Assembly (NCBI RefSeq): GCF_001044425.1 | Contig: NZ_LFML01000054.1 | Coordinates: forward strand, 1 to 50,590 | Source of the DNA: Streptomyces roseus | GTDB taxonomy: Bacteria; Actinomycetota; Actinomycetes; Streptomycetales; Streptomycetaceae | Direction: 5' to 3' | DNA: 50,590 bases | In this document: positions 33,152 through 42,059 of the stretch, piece after piece | Layout: each line of letters begins with the position of its first letter | Numbering within the stretch: the first letter of the stretch is position 1 | The notes under the pieces: model-generated | The model's input: only the letters and a program-made list of their open reading frames with translations | Told to the model about the DNA's origin: nothing | The model's database searches: none | Program-made: the position numbers and the translations under genes

Positions 33152-34447
33152 CTACGACCGGCGGAAGTCCACCTCCGCCGGCGCCTCCCCCGGCCAGTTC
33201 AGCCGCGTCGGCGCGGGCGGCGTCTCGGCGAGCACAGTCCCCCGCGCGACCACGTACCGCGGCCGGACCTGGCGGCGTACCGCCTCGGCCGGGGTCTCGG
33301 CCGGCAGCAGCACGAAGGAGGCGGGCGCGCCCTCGGCGATCCCGTACTCCGCCTCCGTCAGGCCCAGCACCCGCGCCGCGCGCTCCGTCACCATCTCGAA
33401 CGCCACCGGGATCTCGTCCGCCCCCGTGAGCTGGGCGGCGTACAGCCCGACGAGGGCGGTCTGGAGGGGGTTCGCGGTGCCGAGCGCGTTCCACGGGTCC
33501 ATCACGTCGTCGTGGCCGAAGGCCACGTTGACCCCCGCCGCCAGCATCTCCTTGACCTGGGTGAGCCCGCGCCGCTTCGGGTAGCCGTCGAAGCGGCCCT
33601 GGAGGCCCAGGTTCGCGAAGGGGTTGGAGACCAGGTTGATGCCGGAACGGGAGAGCAGCCGCTGGAGTTTGAAGCTGTACGCGCCGCCGTAGGAGCCCAT
33701 CGCCGTGGTGTGCGAGGCCGTCACCCGCTCCCGCAGCCCCGTGCGCAGCGCGAGCGCGGCCAGCACCTCCACGAAGCGGGACTGCTCGTCGTCGATCTCG
33801 TCGCAGTGGGCGTCCACGCGCAGCCCGTGCTCCTCGGCCACCGCGAAGGCGATGCCCAGCGAGGCGACCCCGTCCTCGCGGGTGTCCTCGAAGTGCGGGA
33901 TCGCCCCGACGACGTCGGCGCCGCGCGCGACCGCCTCGCGCAGCAGCGCCTCACCGCCGGGGAAGGAGACGACGCCCTCCTGCGGGAAGGCGACGATCTG
34001 CAGGGTCATGACGTCCCGGACCCGGTCGCGGACCTCCAGCAGTGCGTCCAGCGCGGTGAGGGCGGGGTCGGTGATGTCGCAGTGCGTGCGCACGTGCAGC
34101 ACGCCCTGGGCGGCCTGCCAGCGCAGCACCTCCGTGGCCCGCGCGACGACGTCCTCGCGGGTCAGGGTCCGCTTGCGCTCGCTCCAGCAGGCGATGCCTT
34201 CCCACAGCGTCCCGGAGGCGTTCGGGCGCGGCTCCCCGGCGGTCAGGGCCGTGTCCAGGTGGATGTGCGGCTCGACGAAGGGGGCGGTGAGCAGGCCGCC
34301 GTGCGCCTCGATCAGCACGCCGGTGGCCGGCGGCTCCTTCTGGTCGTCGTACGGGACCACCCGCGCGATGCGCCCGTCCTCCGCGACCTCCACATCGGAC
34401 AGTCCCTCGGTGTGGAGCAGCCGGGCACCCCGGACGATCATCCGCAT
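33152..34447 (-). CDS. Amidohydrolase, cytosine-deaminase-like (CodA family)
   Basis: A 431-residue metal-dependent hydrolase. EPHIHLD, VDAHCDE, TASHTTAMGSY and AFGHDDVMDPW supply the metal and catalytic residues in the CodA order. E. coli CodA converts cytosine to uracil; other members deaminate isoguanine or creatinine, so the substrate is not certain. ATG 34447 has TAGGGT six bases upstream and no Shine-Dalgarno, so the mRNA should be leaderless. Two strong hairpins lie immediately upstream. Single gene, convergent with nothing. Confidence 0.85.
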   Translation of the reverse strand: MRMIVRGARLLHTEGLSDVEVAEDGRIARVVPYDDQKEPPATGVLIEAHGGLLTAPFVEPHIHLDTALTAGEPRPNASGTLWEGIACWSERKRTLTREDVVARATEVLRWQAAQGVLHVRTHCDITDPALTALDALLEVRDRVRDVMTLQIVAFPQEGVVSFPGGEALLREAVARGADVVGAIPHFEDTREDGVASLGIAFAVAEEHGLRVDAHCDEIDDEQSRFVEVLAALALRTGLRERVTASHTTAMGSYGGAYSFKLQRLLSRSGINLVSNPFANLGLQGRFDGYPKRRGLTQVKEMLAAGVNVAFGHDDVMDPWNALGTANPLQTALVGLYAAQLTGADEIPVAFEMVTERAARVLGLTEAEYGIAEGAPASFVLLPAETPAEAVRRQVRPRYVVARGTVLAETPPAPTRLNWPGEAPAEVDFRRS

Positions 34448-34464
34448 AGGGCCACCCTACGACC

Positions 34465-34498
34465 GTGGCCCGCGGTTTCCGGGGAAACCGCGGGCCAC
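34465..34498 (-). terminator. Perfect hairpin just upstream of the amidohydrolase promoter
   Basis: GTGGCCCGCGGTTTCC pairs with GGAAACCGCGGGCCAC around GG, ending six bases before the -10 hexamer. It would terminate the 55-aa gene upstream and covers the -35 position of the amidohydrolase promoter. Confidence 0.65.
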
Positions 34499-34521
34499 GA
34501 CGTCCTGCCGTCCCGCACCGC

Positions 34522-34574
34522 GCGCAAGGCCCGGGCCGTGCCCGGCTCAGCCGCGCCCGGCCCGGGCCTTGCGC
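34522..34574 (-). terminator. Second hairpin (16-bp stem) before the amidohydrolase gene
   Basis: GCGCAAGGCCCGGGCC (34522-34537) pairs with GGCCCGGGCCTTGCGC (34559-34574) over a 21-base loop, 58 bp beyond the stop codon of the 55-aa gene. Confidence 0.65.
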
Positions 34575-34631
34575 CGCACATGCCGCGCGTCTTCGTCCCT
34601 CAGCTCGCGGGAGGCGGCATCCGAGCCGGGG

Positions 34632-34799
34632 TCAGCCGCGCCCGCCCTTGCGCCGCTGCTGCTCGCGCATCCGGTCCTCCTGCATGGCCATGGTCTGCGC
34701 CTCGCGCACGTCCTCGACCAGCATCGCCGGCTTGTCCGGCATCCCGGAGTCGGACGACCGACGGTCCTCGTGAGTCTGTTCCTTGCGCTGCTTCGCCAT
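34632..34799 (-). CDS. 55-residue charged small protein
   Basis: ATG 34799 opens a 56-codon frame with about 95% G/C at third positions and a good GAGGAG five to six bases before the start. The peptide begins MAKQRKEQTHEDRRSS and ends MREQQRRKGGRG; it is very hydrophilic and probably helical/disordered with one central hydrophobic patch (PAMLVEDV). I do not recognise a family. Divergent from the S9 peptidase and followed by two hairpins. Confidence 0.82.
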   Translation of the reverse strand: MAKQRKEQTHEDRRSSDSGMPDKPAMLVEDVREAQTMAMQEDRMREQQRRKGGRG

Positions 34800-34905
34800 G
34801 ATCACTCCTCACTGGAACTGGAAAACGGCTGGGTGGGCCCCGCCCACGCTGCCGCCTCGCACCCGCCACGACCATTCGGCAGCGCCAATCGGGTTACATG
34901 GGGGT

Positions 34906-36699
34906 ATGACTGACAACACGGCCGTGCCCGACTGGGAGAAGCGCTTCCGCGCGCCGCGCGTCGGGCTGCCCGACTGGGCCGAGGACGCTCCGGACCGCTC
35001 GCTCTTCGTGTCGAACGCCACCGGGACGTACGAGCTCTACGCCTGGGACCGGGCCACCGACAGCCGGCGGCAGGCCACCGACCGGCCCAACGGGACCACC
35101 GACGGGACCCTCTCCCCCGACGGGGAGTGGATCTGGTGGTTCTCCGACACCGACGGCGACGAGTTCGGCACCTGGGTGCGCCAGCCCTTCGCGGGCGGCC
35201 CCGACGAGCCGGCCACCCCCGGGCTGGAGCCCTCGTACCCGGCCGGGCTCGCCATCGGGCGGGACGGGACCGCCGTCGTCGGCCGCTCCACCGACGAGGA
35301 GGGGACCACCATCCACGTGGTGCGCCCGGACGGCACGGAGCCCGCGGTGATCTACCGGCACCGGGAGTCGGCCGGCGTCGGCGACCTCTCCCGCGACGGG
35401 ACCCTGATCGCCATCGAGCACACCGAGCACGGCGACGCCATGCACTCGGCGCTGCGCGTGGTCACCCTCGACGGGACCGCCGTCGCCGAGCTCGACGACT
35501 CCCGGGGCGGGACGGTGGAGCTCGGCCTGGAGGTGCTCGGCTTCGCGCCGGTGGCCGGGGACACCCGGCTGCTCGTCGGCCACCAGCGGCGCGGCCGCTG
35601 GGAGCCGATGGTCTGGGACGTGGCCACCGGCTCCGAGGAGGACCTGGCGATCGAGCTGCCGGGCGACGTCAGCGCCGAGTGGTACCCAGACGGCTCCGCG
35701 CTGCTGATCGCGCACGACTTCGAGGCGCGCAGCGAACTCTGGCGCTACGACCTGGCCGCGCGCGAGCTCGTCCGGGTCGACACCCCGCCCGGCACCGTCT
35801 CCGGCGCGAGCGCCCGGCCCGACGGCACCGTGGAGTACCAGTGGTCCTCGGCGGCCGAGCCCTCGGCCGTACGGTCCACCGCGGGCGGGATCGTCCTGGA
35901 GCCTCCCGGCTTCCGGGCGCCCGGCTCGGTGCCGGTGGAGGACGTGTGGGTGGAGGGCCCCGGCGGACGCATCCACGCGCTGGCGCAGCGGCCCGAGGGC
36001 CACGGCGACGGCCCCTTCCCGACGGTCTTCGAGGTGCACGGCGGGCCGACCTGGCACGACAGCGACGCCTTCGCGGCGGCTCCGGCGGCCTGGCTGGACC
36101 ACGGTTTCGCGGTGGTCCGGGTCAACTACCGCGGCTCGACCGGCTACGGCCGCGAGTGGACCGACGCGCTCAAGCACCGGGTCGGCCTGATCGAGCTGGA
36201 GGACATCGCGGCGGTCCGGGAATGGGCGGTGGCCTCCGGCCTCGCCGACCCGGCGCGCCTGGTGCTCTCCGGCGGTTCCTGGGGCGGCTACCTGACGCTG
36301 CTGGGGCTCGGCACGCAGCCGGAGGCCTGGGCCGTGGGCCTGGCCGCCGTCCCCGTCGCCGACTACGTGACGGCGTACCACGACGAGATGGAGGCGCTGA
36401 AGTCCCTGGACCGCACGCTCTTCGGCGGTACGCCGGAGGAGGTCCCGGACCGCTTCGAGGCCTCCTCGCCGCTCACGTACGTGGACGCGGTCAAGGCCCC
36501 CGTGTACATCGCGGCGGGCGTCAACGACCCGCGCTGCCCGATCCGCCAGATCGAGAACTACGTGGAGCGGCTGGCGGCGCGCGGGGCGGTGCACGAGGTG
36601 TACCGATACGACGCCGGGCACGGCTCGCTCGTCGTGGAGGAGCGGATCAAGCAGGTCCGGATGGAGTTGGAGTTCGTACGCGAACACCTCCCGCGGTAG
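34906..36699 (+). CDS. S9-family peptidase (prolyl oligopeptidase/acylaminoacyl type)
   Basis: A 597-residue protein. An N-terminal beta-propeller (~30-370, repeats such as TDGTLSPDGEWIWW) precedes an alpha/beta-hydrolase domain with nucleophile SGGSWGGY (~450), Asp in GVNDPRCP and His in DAGHGSL. No signal peptide, so cytoplasmic cleavage of small peptides is likely. ATG 34906 has GGGGGT upstream; the longer frame to 34783 lies in the divergent promoter and is discarded. Confidence 0.9.
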   Translation: MTDNTAVPDWEKRFRAPRVGLPDWAEDAPDRSLFVSNATGTYELYAWDRATDSRRQATDRPNGTTDGTLSPDGEWIWWFSDTDGDEFGTWVRQPFAGGPDEPATPGLEPSYPAGLAIGRDGTAVVGRSTDEEGTTIHVVRPDGTEPAVIYRHRESAGVGDLSRDGTLIAIEHTEHGDAMHSALRVVTLDGTAVAELDDSRGGTVELGLEVLGFAPVAGDTRLLVGHQRRGRWEPMVWDVATGSEEDLAIELPGDVSAEWYPDGSALLIAHDFEARSELWRYDLAARELVRVDTPPGTVSGASARPDGTVEYQWSSAAEPSAVRSTAGGIVLEPPGFRAPGSVPVEDVWVEGPGGRIHALAQRPEGHGDGPFPTVFEVHGGPTWHDSDAFAAAPAAWLDHGFAVVRVNYRGSTGYGREWTDALKHRVGLIELEDIAAVREWAVASGLADPARLVLSGGSWGGYLTLLGLGTQPEAWAVGLAAVPVADYVTAYHDEMEALKSLDRTLFGGTPEEVPDRFEASSPLTYVDAVKAPVYIAAGVNDPRCPIRQIENYVERLAARGAVHEVYRYDAGHGSLVVEERIKQVRMELEFVREHLPR

Positions 36700-36766
36700 G
36701 AGGTGGTGCGGCCGCGGCGGTGGCCCCGGCCCCGGTGATCCGGTGCACCCCCCGTACGGTGGTGGG

Positions 36767-37612
36767 GTGCACCGGTTTCTCCTGACCCCGCGCTGGTGGG
36801 GGATCAACGTCTTCGTCGCGCTCGCCGTCCCCGTCTGCCTGTTCATGGGGACCTGGCAGCTCGGCCGGTTCGAGGACCGTGTCGACAGCCACAAGGAGGC
36901 GAGCGCCGGACGGCCGGCGGCCGAGGCCGCGGCGCCGCTGGAGTCGCTGCTCCCGGTGGACAAGAAGACCTCCGGACGCCTCGCCTCCGCCTCCGGCGAG
37001 TACGCCGAGCAGCTGCTCGTCCCCGAGCGTCGGCTCGACGGCCGGAACGGGTTCTACGTCCTGAACCTGCTGCGGACCGACTCCGGCAAGGCCGTCCCGG
37101 TGGTCCGGGGCTGGCTGCCGGGCCCCGCGGACGCCTCGAAGGCCCCGCCCGCGCCGACCGGGCGGGTCGAGGTGACGGGCGCGCTCCAGGCCTCCGAGAG
37201 CTCCACCGGCAAGGGCGTGTACGCCGAGGGCGGCCTGCCGGCCGGGCAGCTCGGGGTGATCGGGGCGGCCTCGCTGGTCAACCTCGTGCCCTACGGGCTG
37301 TACGACGCCTGGCTGACGGTGCAGACCCCGGCGGACGGCCTGACTCCGGTGCCCGCGCAGGCGCCGAGCAACACCGGGCTGGACCTGAAGGCCTTCCAGA
37401 ACCTCGGCTACACCGGCGAGTGGTTCGTCTTCGCCGCGTTCGTGCTGTTCATGTGGTTCCGGCTCTACCGCCGCGAGGTGGAGACCCTGCGCGACGCCGA
37501 GGCCGGGCTGGTGCCGCAGGGCGCCGCCGGGGCACCCGCCGCGGCCACGCCGGCCACGCCCGTCGGCCCGTCCGCTGCTTCGGCCTCCGCCCCGCCCCGC
37601 CACCAGCGCTAG
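36767..37612 (+). CDS. SURF1-family cytochrome oxidase biogenesis protein
   Basis: A 281-residue protein with two membrane spans (~12-30 starting FLLTPRWWGINVFVALAVPV, and ~210-230 FVFAAFVLFMWFRLYR) flanking an extracytoplasmic domain, the SURF1 topology, with GTWQLGRFEDR and VRGWLPG motifs. SURF1 helps assemble heme-copper oxidase. GTG 36767 is preferred to GTG 36743 because TACGGT lies six bases upstream. The Ala/Pro-rich tail overlaps the next minus-strand gene by four bases at the stop codons. Confidence 0.88.
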   Translation: MHRFLLTPRWWGINVFVALAVPVCLFMGTWQLGRFEDRVDSHKEASAGRPAAEAAAPLESLLPVDKKTSGRLASASGEYAEQLLVPERRLDGRNGFYVLNLLRTDSGKAVPVVRGWLPGPADASKAPPAPTGRVEVTGALQASESSTGKGVYAEGGLPAGQLGVIGAASLVNLVPYGLYDAWLTVQTPADGLTPVPAQAPSNTGLDLKAFQNLGYTGEWFVFAAFVLFMWFRLYRREVETLRDAEAGLVPQGAAGAPAAATPATPVGPSAASASAPPRHQR

Positions 37613-38697
37613 GGCTTCGGCGCGTCCAGGGCAATGACGCCGGTCCGGTAGACCGTCCCCCCGCAGGCGGCCGGGATCGTCGTCTGCGTGGTGGGCGCAC
37701 CCGGCAGCGCCGTGTGCGGCGTGTGCGTCACCTCCACCCCGGCCGGCTCCGGGGACTTGCCGGCGGTGTCCGGATCCGAACGCGTGGCCCGGGCCGCCGA
37801 GGCCTGCCCGCCCTCCGGGGCGTCCACCGGGGGCTTGGGCGGCGGCTCGGGCGTGGCCGCCGGGCAGGACTGCGCCGAGGGGACCCAGGCGAAGCGGACC
37901 TCGTACGCGGTGTTCGGCTGCAGCACCAGCAGCGGCGTCTCCGCCGAGGGGTCGGGCAGCCCGGCCGCCGGATCCCCCGCCGTGTGGCCGACCACGGTGA
38001 CCCCCGAGGACCGGCCGGGCGCCGATACGGAGGCCGCCGTCACGGTGTCCGGGCCGACGACCGTGCAACCCCGCACCGAGACGTTGGTGACCTTGAAACT
38101 GCCGTACACCTTGCCGTCGGGCTCCGGGGATTTGGCGCTGCCCTGCACCCCGAGCTGCTCCGCGCTGCATCCGGGCACGCCTTGCGACGCCGCCACGGGG
38201 GGCTGCGGGCCGGTGCCGGCCGAGGCGCCCGCGGTCGCGCCCGCGGTGTCCGGGCCGGCCGTGCCGGCGCCGGTCGGGGCGCCGCCGTCCCGCGCGTCCG
38301 GCCGCGCGCCGGTGCCGGCCGTCTCGCCGGCGGCGCCTGCGGCCTTGCCGGGCCGGGGGGCGCCCTCGCCGTCCTGGTGGGGGCCGGAGGTGCCGGCGCC
38401 GGCCCCGCTCCCTGGCCGCTCGCCGTGCCCGGCAATCGCCGAGTGGTCGGCGCCGCCGCCCTCGCCGCCGGTGATGTGCAGGTGCAGGGCCGCCGGGACG
38501 GCCGTACCGGCCAGCAGCACGGCCACGGCCGCCGCGACGAGGGCCTGGCGCTTGCGGGTCCGGCGTACGGGGACGGCGTACCGCAGCCGCTCCAGCGCGC
38601 CGTCGGAGGGCTCCAGGCCTTCGACGGCTCCGCGCAGCAGGCTCCGCAGGGCCTGTTCCTCGCCCGTGCCGCCCGGCGGGGTGTGGTCGTCCATCAT
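37609..38697 (-). CDS. Membrane protein partner of ECF sigma factor (putative anti-sigma)
   Basis: A 362-residue protein: cytoplasmic N-terminal ~45 residues (ALRSLLRGAVEGLEPSDGAL), one membrane span (~52-72), a ~110-residue Gly/Ala/Pro-rich extracellular linker, then a Cys-containing domain (GCSAEQLGV..., GCTVVG...) resembling DUF4232, and a Pro-rich end. The start overlaps the sigma stop codon, the usual sign of a sigma/anti-sigma pair. However, no zinc-binding anti-sigma motif (HxxxCxxC) is visible, so the anti-sigma role is inferred from context. Confidence 0.7.
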   Translation of the reverse strand: MMDDHTPPGGTGEEQALRSLLRGAVEGLEPSDGALERLRYAVPVRRTRKRQALVAAAVAVLLAGTAVPAALHLHITGGEGGGADHSAIAGHGERPGSGAGAGTSGPHQDGEGAPRPGKAAGAAGETAGTGARPDARDGGAPTGAGTAGPDTAGATAGASAGTGPQPPVAASQGVPGCSAEQLGVQGSAKSPEPDGKVYGSFKVTNVSVRGCTVVGPDTVTAASVSAPGRSSGVTVVGHTAGDPAAGLPDPSAETPLLVLQPNTAYEVRFAWVPSAQSCPAATPEPPPKPPVDAPEGGQASAARATRSDPDTAGKSPEPAGVEVTHTPHTALPGAPTTQTTIPAACGGTVYRTGVIALDAPKP

Positions 38698-39434
38698 GAC
38701 TGCGCAGCCTCCATCGCCACCCGCAGCGCGGCAATGCCCCGGGATCCGTACGCCTTGACCGAGCCGAGCGAGACGCCCAGCGTCTCGGCGACCTGGGCCT
38801 CCGTCATGTCCGCGAAGTACCGGAGCACCAGCACCTCGCGCTGACGCCGCTGGAGTCCGCGCATCGCCTTGATGAGATCGTCCCGTTCCAGCTGGTCGTA
38901 CGCGCCCTCTTCGGCACTGGCCATGTCGGGCATCGGCTTCGAGAGCAGCTTGAGGCCGAGGATGCGGCGGCGCAGCGCGGAGCGCGAGAGGTTGACGACG
39001 GTCTGGCGCAGATACGCCAGTGTCTTGTCCCGATCGCGAACCCGGTTGCGGGCGGAATGGACCCGGATGAACGCCTCCTGGACGACGTCCTCGCAGGAGG
39101 CGGTGTCGTCGAGGAGCAGGGCGGCCAGGCCGAGCAGGGAGCGGTAGTGGGCCTGGTAGGTCTCGGTGAGGTGGTCGACGGTGGTGCCGGCGACGACGGC
39201 GGGCGCGGCGGACGCCTCCTCCCCGCTCCCGGCGGCCTCCGCGCTATCGCGGGGCGCGGGCACGCGGCCGCCCCGGATCGGTACGGCGGAGGGCACGGCG
39301 ATCGGCGCCGCGGCCGGCGGAACGGGAAGGATCACGGGGAACCCGCCGGGCGCGGGCGCGGGGGAAGGCCGGCGGGGCGCACCGAGTGCGCTGCGCGCCG
39401 GTAGGACGGCGAAGTCGAGAAGTGCCTCTGCCAC
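38694..39434 (-). CDS. ECF-type RNA polymerase sigma factor (SigE-like family)
   Basis: A 246-residue sigma-70 family factor. Region 2 is HYRSLLGLAALLLDDTASCEDVVQEAFIRVHS and region 4 is REVLVLRYFADMTEAQVAETLGVSLGSVKAYGSRG with the helix-turn-helix. The first ~80 residues are Pro/Ala-rich and disordered, longer than usual; a shorter start near VDHLTETYQ cannot be excluded. GTG 39434 has no clear Shine-Dalgarno. The 170-bp gap upstream separates it from asd. Confidence 0.88.
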   Translation of the reverse strand: MAEALLDFAVLPARSALGAPRRPSPAPAPGGFPVILPVPPAAAPIAVPSAVPIRGGRVPAPRDSAEAAGSGEEASAAPAVVAGTTVDHLTETYQAHYRSLLGLAALLLDDTASCEDVVQEAFIRVHSARNRVRDRDKTLAYLRQTVVNLSRSALRRRILGLKLLSKPMPDMASAEEGAYDQLERDDLIKAMRGLQRRQREVLVLRYFADMTEAQVAETLGVSLGSVKAYGSRGIAALRVAMEAAQS

Positions 39435-39603
39435 GCCAGTTGGACACGCGTCCCCCCACCAGGGTTGTACGCGTGAGGCCGCCTCACCGGCAAAATCCCC
39501 ATAGCCCTCATGCGCACCCGCTCTTCCTGATTGCCCCGCCCGTCCAGGCGGCAGTCAGGCCATCACCTTGATCAAGGGATCAGGGCTGATCCTACAAAGT
39601 GAA

Positions 39604-40680
39604 TTACGCGAATTCACCAGCGATCAGTTCCGCGATCCGAGTGGCGTTCAGGGCGGCCCCGTTGCGGAGATTGTCCGCGCACACGAAGAACTCCAGGGAC
39701 TGCGGATCGTCGAGCGAGCGCCGCAGCCGCCCCACCCAGGCCGGATCCGTCCCCGCGGCGTCCACCGGAGTCGGGAACTCCCCGGCCGAGGGGTCGTCCA
39801 CCACGACCACGCCGGGCGCGGCCTCCAGGACCTCCCGGGCGCGCGAGGCGTCCGCCTCGGCCTCGAACCGCGCCCGCACGCTCAGCGAGTGCCCGGTCAG
39901 CACCGGCACCTGGACGCAGGTCACCGCCACCGGGAGCGCGTCCAGGTGCAGCACCCGGCGTACTTGCGCCCGTACGGCCAGCTCGTGCGAGGACCAGCCG
40001 CCCTCGCGCAGCTCACCGGACCACGGCACCACGTTCAGCGCGAGCGGGGCGGCGAAGGGGCCGGAGTCCTCGCCGACGGCCCGGCGCACGTCCCCGGTCT
40101 GCTCGCCGAGGGAGGTACCGGCGACCAGCGAGAGCTGGCGGCGCAGTACGTCGGATCCGGCCCGGCCCGCCGCGCTGGCGGCCTGGTACGAGGACACCGT
40201 CAGGTCGGCCAGCCCGTACTCGGCGTGCAGCGCGCCCAGGGCCGCGATCATCGCGGCGGTGACGCAGTCCGGGCCCGCCACGATGCCGCGCGGCCGCGCC
40301 CGTACGGCCGGGGCGTTGACCTCGGGCACCACCAGCGGCACCTCGGGGTCCTCCCGGAAGGCCGCGGACTGGTCGACGGCGACGGCCCCGCGCATGACGA
40401 CGGCCGGCGCCCAGCGGGCGGAGATCTCGGCCGGGGTCAGGAACAGCGCCACGTCCCCCTCCCCGATGCCCTCGAAGGCGTCCTCGGTGAGGGCGAGCAC
40501 CTCGCACTCCTGCCCGCGCACGGTCAGTATCCGGCCGGCCGAGCGCCCGGAGGCGATCAGGCGGACCTCACCCCAGACGTCCGCCCGCTGGGAGAGGATC
40601 CGGAGCACGACGGAGCCGACCGCTCCGGTCGCCCCGACCACGGCGAGCGCCGGAGCCGGGGTCGACCGGGTGCCGGTCAT
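39604..40680 (-). CDS. asd: Aspartate-semialdehyde dehydrogenase
   Basis: A 358-residue enzyme of the aspartate pathway (lysine, threonine, methionine and diaminopimelate synthesis). The NADP-binding GATGAVGSV (~16-24) and the C-terminal [14 protein letters not shown] are typical. The active-site segment reads GPDCVTA where most Asd proteins have the N-x-x-N/G-C-T pattern: the nucleophilic Cys is present but its neighbour Asn is Asp and the following Thr is Val. ATGA-type overlap with ask (40677-40680) marks an operon. Streptomycetes carry a second asd, so this copy may have diverged. Confidence 0.88.
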   Translation of the reverse strand: MTGTRSTPAPALAVVGATGAVGSVVLRILSQRADVWGEVRLIASGRSAGRILTVRGQECEVLALTEDAFEGIGEGDVALFLTPAEISARWAPAVVMRGAVAVDQSAAFREDPEVPLVVPEVNAPAVRARPRGIVAGPDCVTAAMIAALGALHAEYGLADLTVSSYQAASAAGRAGSDVLRRQLSLVAGTSLGEQTGDVRRAVGEDSGPFAAPLALNVVPWSGELREGGWSSHELAVRAQVRRVLHLDALPVAVTCVQVPVLTGHSLSVRARFEAEADASRAREVLEAAPGVVVVDDPSAGEFPTPVDAAGTDPAWVGRLRRSLDDPQSLEFFVCADNLRNGAALNATRIAELIAGEFA

Positions 40681-41198
40681 CGTCCGGTGCCTCCGTAGAC
40701 GACGGCCTCGTCGCTGTCGGAGTCGAGGCCGAAGGCCGTGTGCACGGCGCGGACGGCCTCGTTGACGTCGTCCTGGCGGGTCACGACCGAGATGCGGATC
40801 TCGGAGGTCGAGATCAGCTCGATGTTCACGCCCGCGTCGGACAGCGCCTGGAAGAAGGAGGCGGTGACGCCCGGGTTGGTCTTCATGCCCGCGCCGACCA
40901 GGGAGATCTTGCCGATCTGGTCGTCGTAGCGCAGGGAGTCGAAGCCGATCTGGCCCTTCGCCTTCTCCAGGGCGTCGATGGCCTTGTGGCCCTCGGCCTT
41001 GGGGAGGGTGAAGGAGATGTCCGTCAGGCCCGTGGACGCGGCCGACACGTTCTGCACGATCATGTCGATGTTGATCTCGGCGTCCGCGATGGCGCGGAAG
41101 ATCGCCGCGGCCTCGCCCGGCTTGTCCGGAACGCCGACGACCGTGATCTTGGCTTCGGAGACGTCGTGAGCGACTCCGGAGATGATGGCGTGCTCCAC
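40677..41198 (-). CDS. Aspartokinase beta subunit (internal in-frame start)
   Basis: Within ask, GTG 41198 ([20 protein letters not shown]) is preceded by AAGGGGA seven bases upstream. It would give a 173-residue protein of the two ACT domains. In Corynebacterium and other actinobacteria such an overlapping beta subunit forms the alpha2beta2 enzyme. Predicted from position and ribosome binding site. Confidence 0.6.
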   Translation of the reverse strand: MEHAIISGVAHDVSEAKITVVGVPDKPGEAAAIFRAIADAEINIDMIVQNVSAASTGLTDISFTLPKAEGHKAIDALEKAKGQIGFDSLRYDDQIGKISLVGAGMKTNPGVTASFFQALSDAGVNIELISTSEIRISVVTRQDDVNEAVRAVHTAFGLDSDSDEAVVYGGTGR

Positions 41199-41951
41199 CT
41201 GCGCGTCCCCTTGCGGATTCTCGTTGCTGACCCAGGTGCCCGGCAGTCCGGAGAAGGACGAGCGGACGTGGATCGGGATGTTGTAGCGGCGCGCGTATTC
41301 CACGCAGCGGTGCAGCAGCACCTTGGAACCGGAGGCCGCGAGCTCCAGCATGTCCTCGGAGGAGATCCAGTCGATCTTCCGGGCCTTCTTCACGACGCGG
41401 GGGTCCGCGGTGAAGACGCCGTCGACATCGGTGTAGATCTCGCAGACCTCGGCGTCCAGCGCCGCGGCGAGCGCGACGGCTGTGGTGTCCGAGCCGCCCC
41501 GGCCGAGGGTGGTGATGTCCTTGGAGTCCGCCGACACGCCCTGGAACCCGGCGACGATGGCGATGTTGCCCTGGTCCAGCGCGGTACGGATACGGCCCGG
41601 CGTGACATCGATGATGCGCGCTTTGTTGTGGACCGAGTCGGTGATGACGCCTGCCTGGCTGCCGGTGAACGACTGCGCCTCGTGGCCCAGGTTTTTGATC
41701 GCCATGGCCAGCAGGGCCATGGAGATCCGCTCTCCGGCGGTCAGCAGCATGTCGAATTCGCGCCCGGCAGGCATGGGTGAAACCTGCTCGGCGAGATCGA
41801 TCAGCTCGTCCGTCGTGTCGCCCATCGCGGAAACCACGACGACCACCTGGTGGCCGTTCTTCTTGGCATCCACAATTCGCTTGGCGACGCGCTTGATGCC
41901 CTCGGCATCGGCTACGGAGGAGCCTCCGTACTTCTGCACGACAAGGCCCAC
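40677..41951 (-). CDS. ask: Aspartokinase (alpha subunit)
   Basis: A 424-residue aspartate kinase with VQKYGGSSV, the FTGSQAGV and [10 protein letters not shown] motifs and two C-terminal ACT domains (from ~255 and ~345) for Lys/Thr feedback. It phosphorylates aspartate, first step toward lysine and DAP. GTG 41951 has GAGGAG five bases upstream; the longer frame to 42026 lacks one. An internal GTG at 41198 probably makes the separate beta subunit. Followed by asd with overlap. Confidence 0.95.
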   Translation of the reverse strand: MGLVVQKYGGSSVADAEGIKRVAKRIVDAKKNGHQVVVVVSAMGDTTDELIDLAEQVSPMPAGREFDMLLTAGERISMALLAMAIKNLGHEAQSFTGSQAGVITDSVHNKARIIDVTPGRIRTALDQGNIAIVAGFQGVSADSKDITTLGRGGSDTTAVALAAALDAEVCEIYTDVDGVFTADPRVVKKARKIDWISSEDMLELAASGSKVLLHRCVEYARRYNIPIHVRSSFSGLPGTWVSNENPQGDAQVEHAIISGVAHDVSEAKITVVGVPDKPGEAAAIFRAIADAEINIDMIVQNVSAASTGLTDISFTLPKAEGHKAIDALEKAKGQIGFDSLRYDDQIGKISLVGAGMKTNPGVTASFFQALSDAGVNIELISTSEIRISVVTRQDDVNEAVRAVHTAFGLDSDSDEAVVYGGTGR

Positions 41952-42059
41952 GTGCGCTCCTCGCTCAGTCCGTCTCATTGCTGGTGCAGTGTAACGAGCG
42001 GCCGCGATCCGACCGCTTCGTACCACATCATGAGACGATCAGACCAGGATCCGGGTTCC

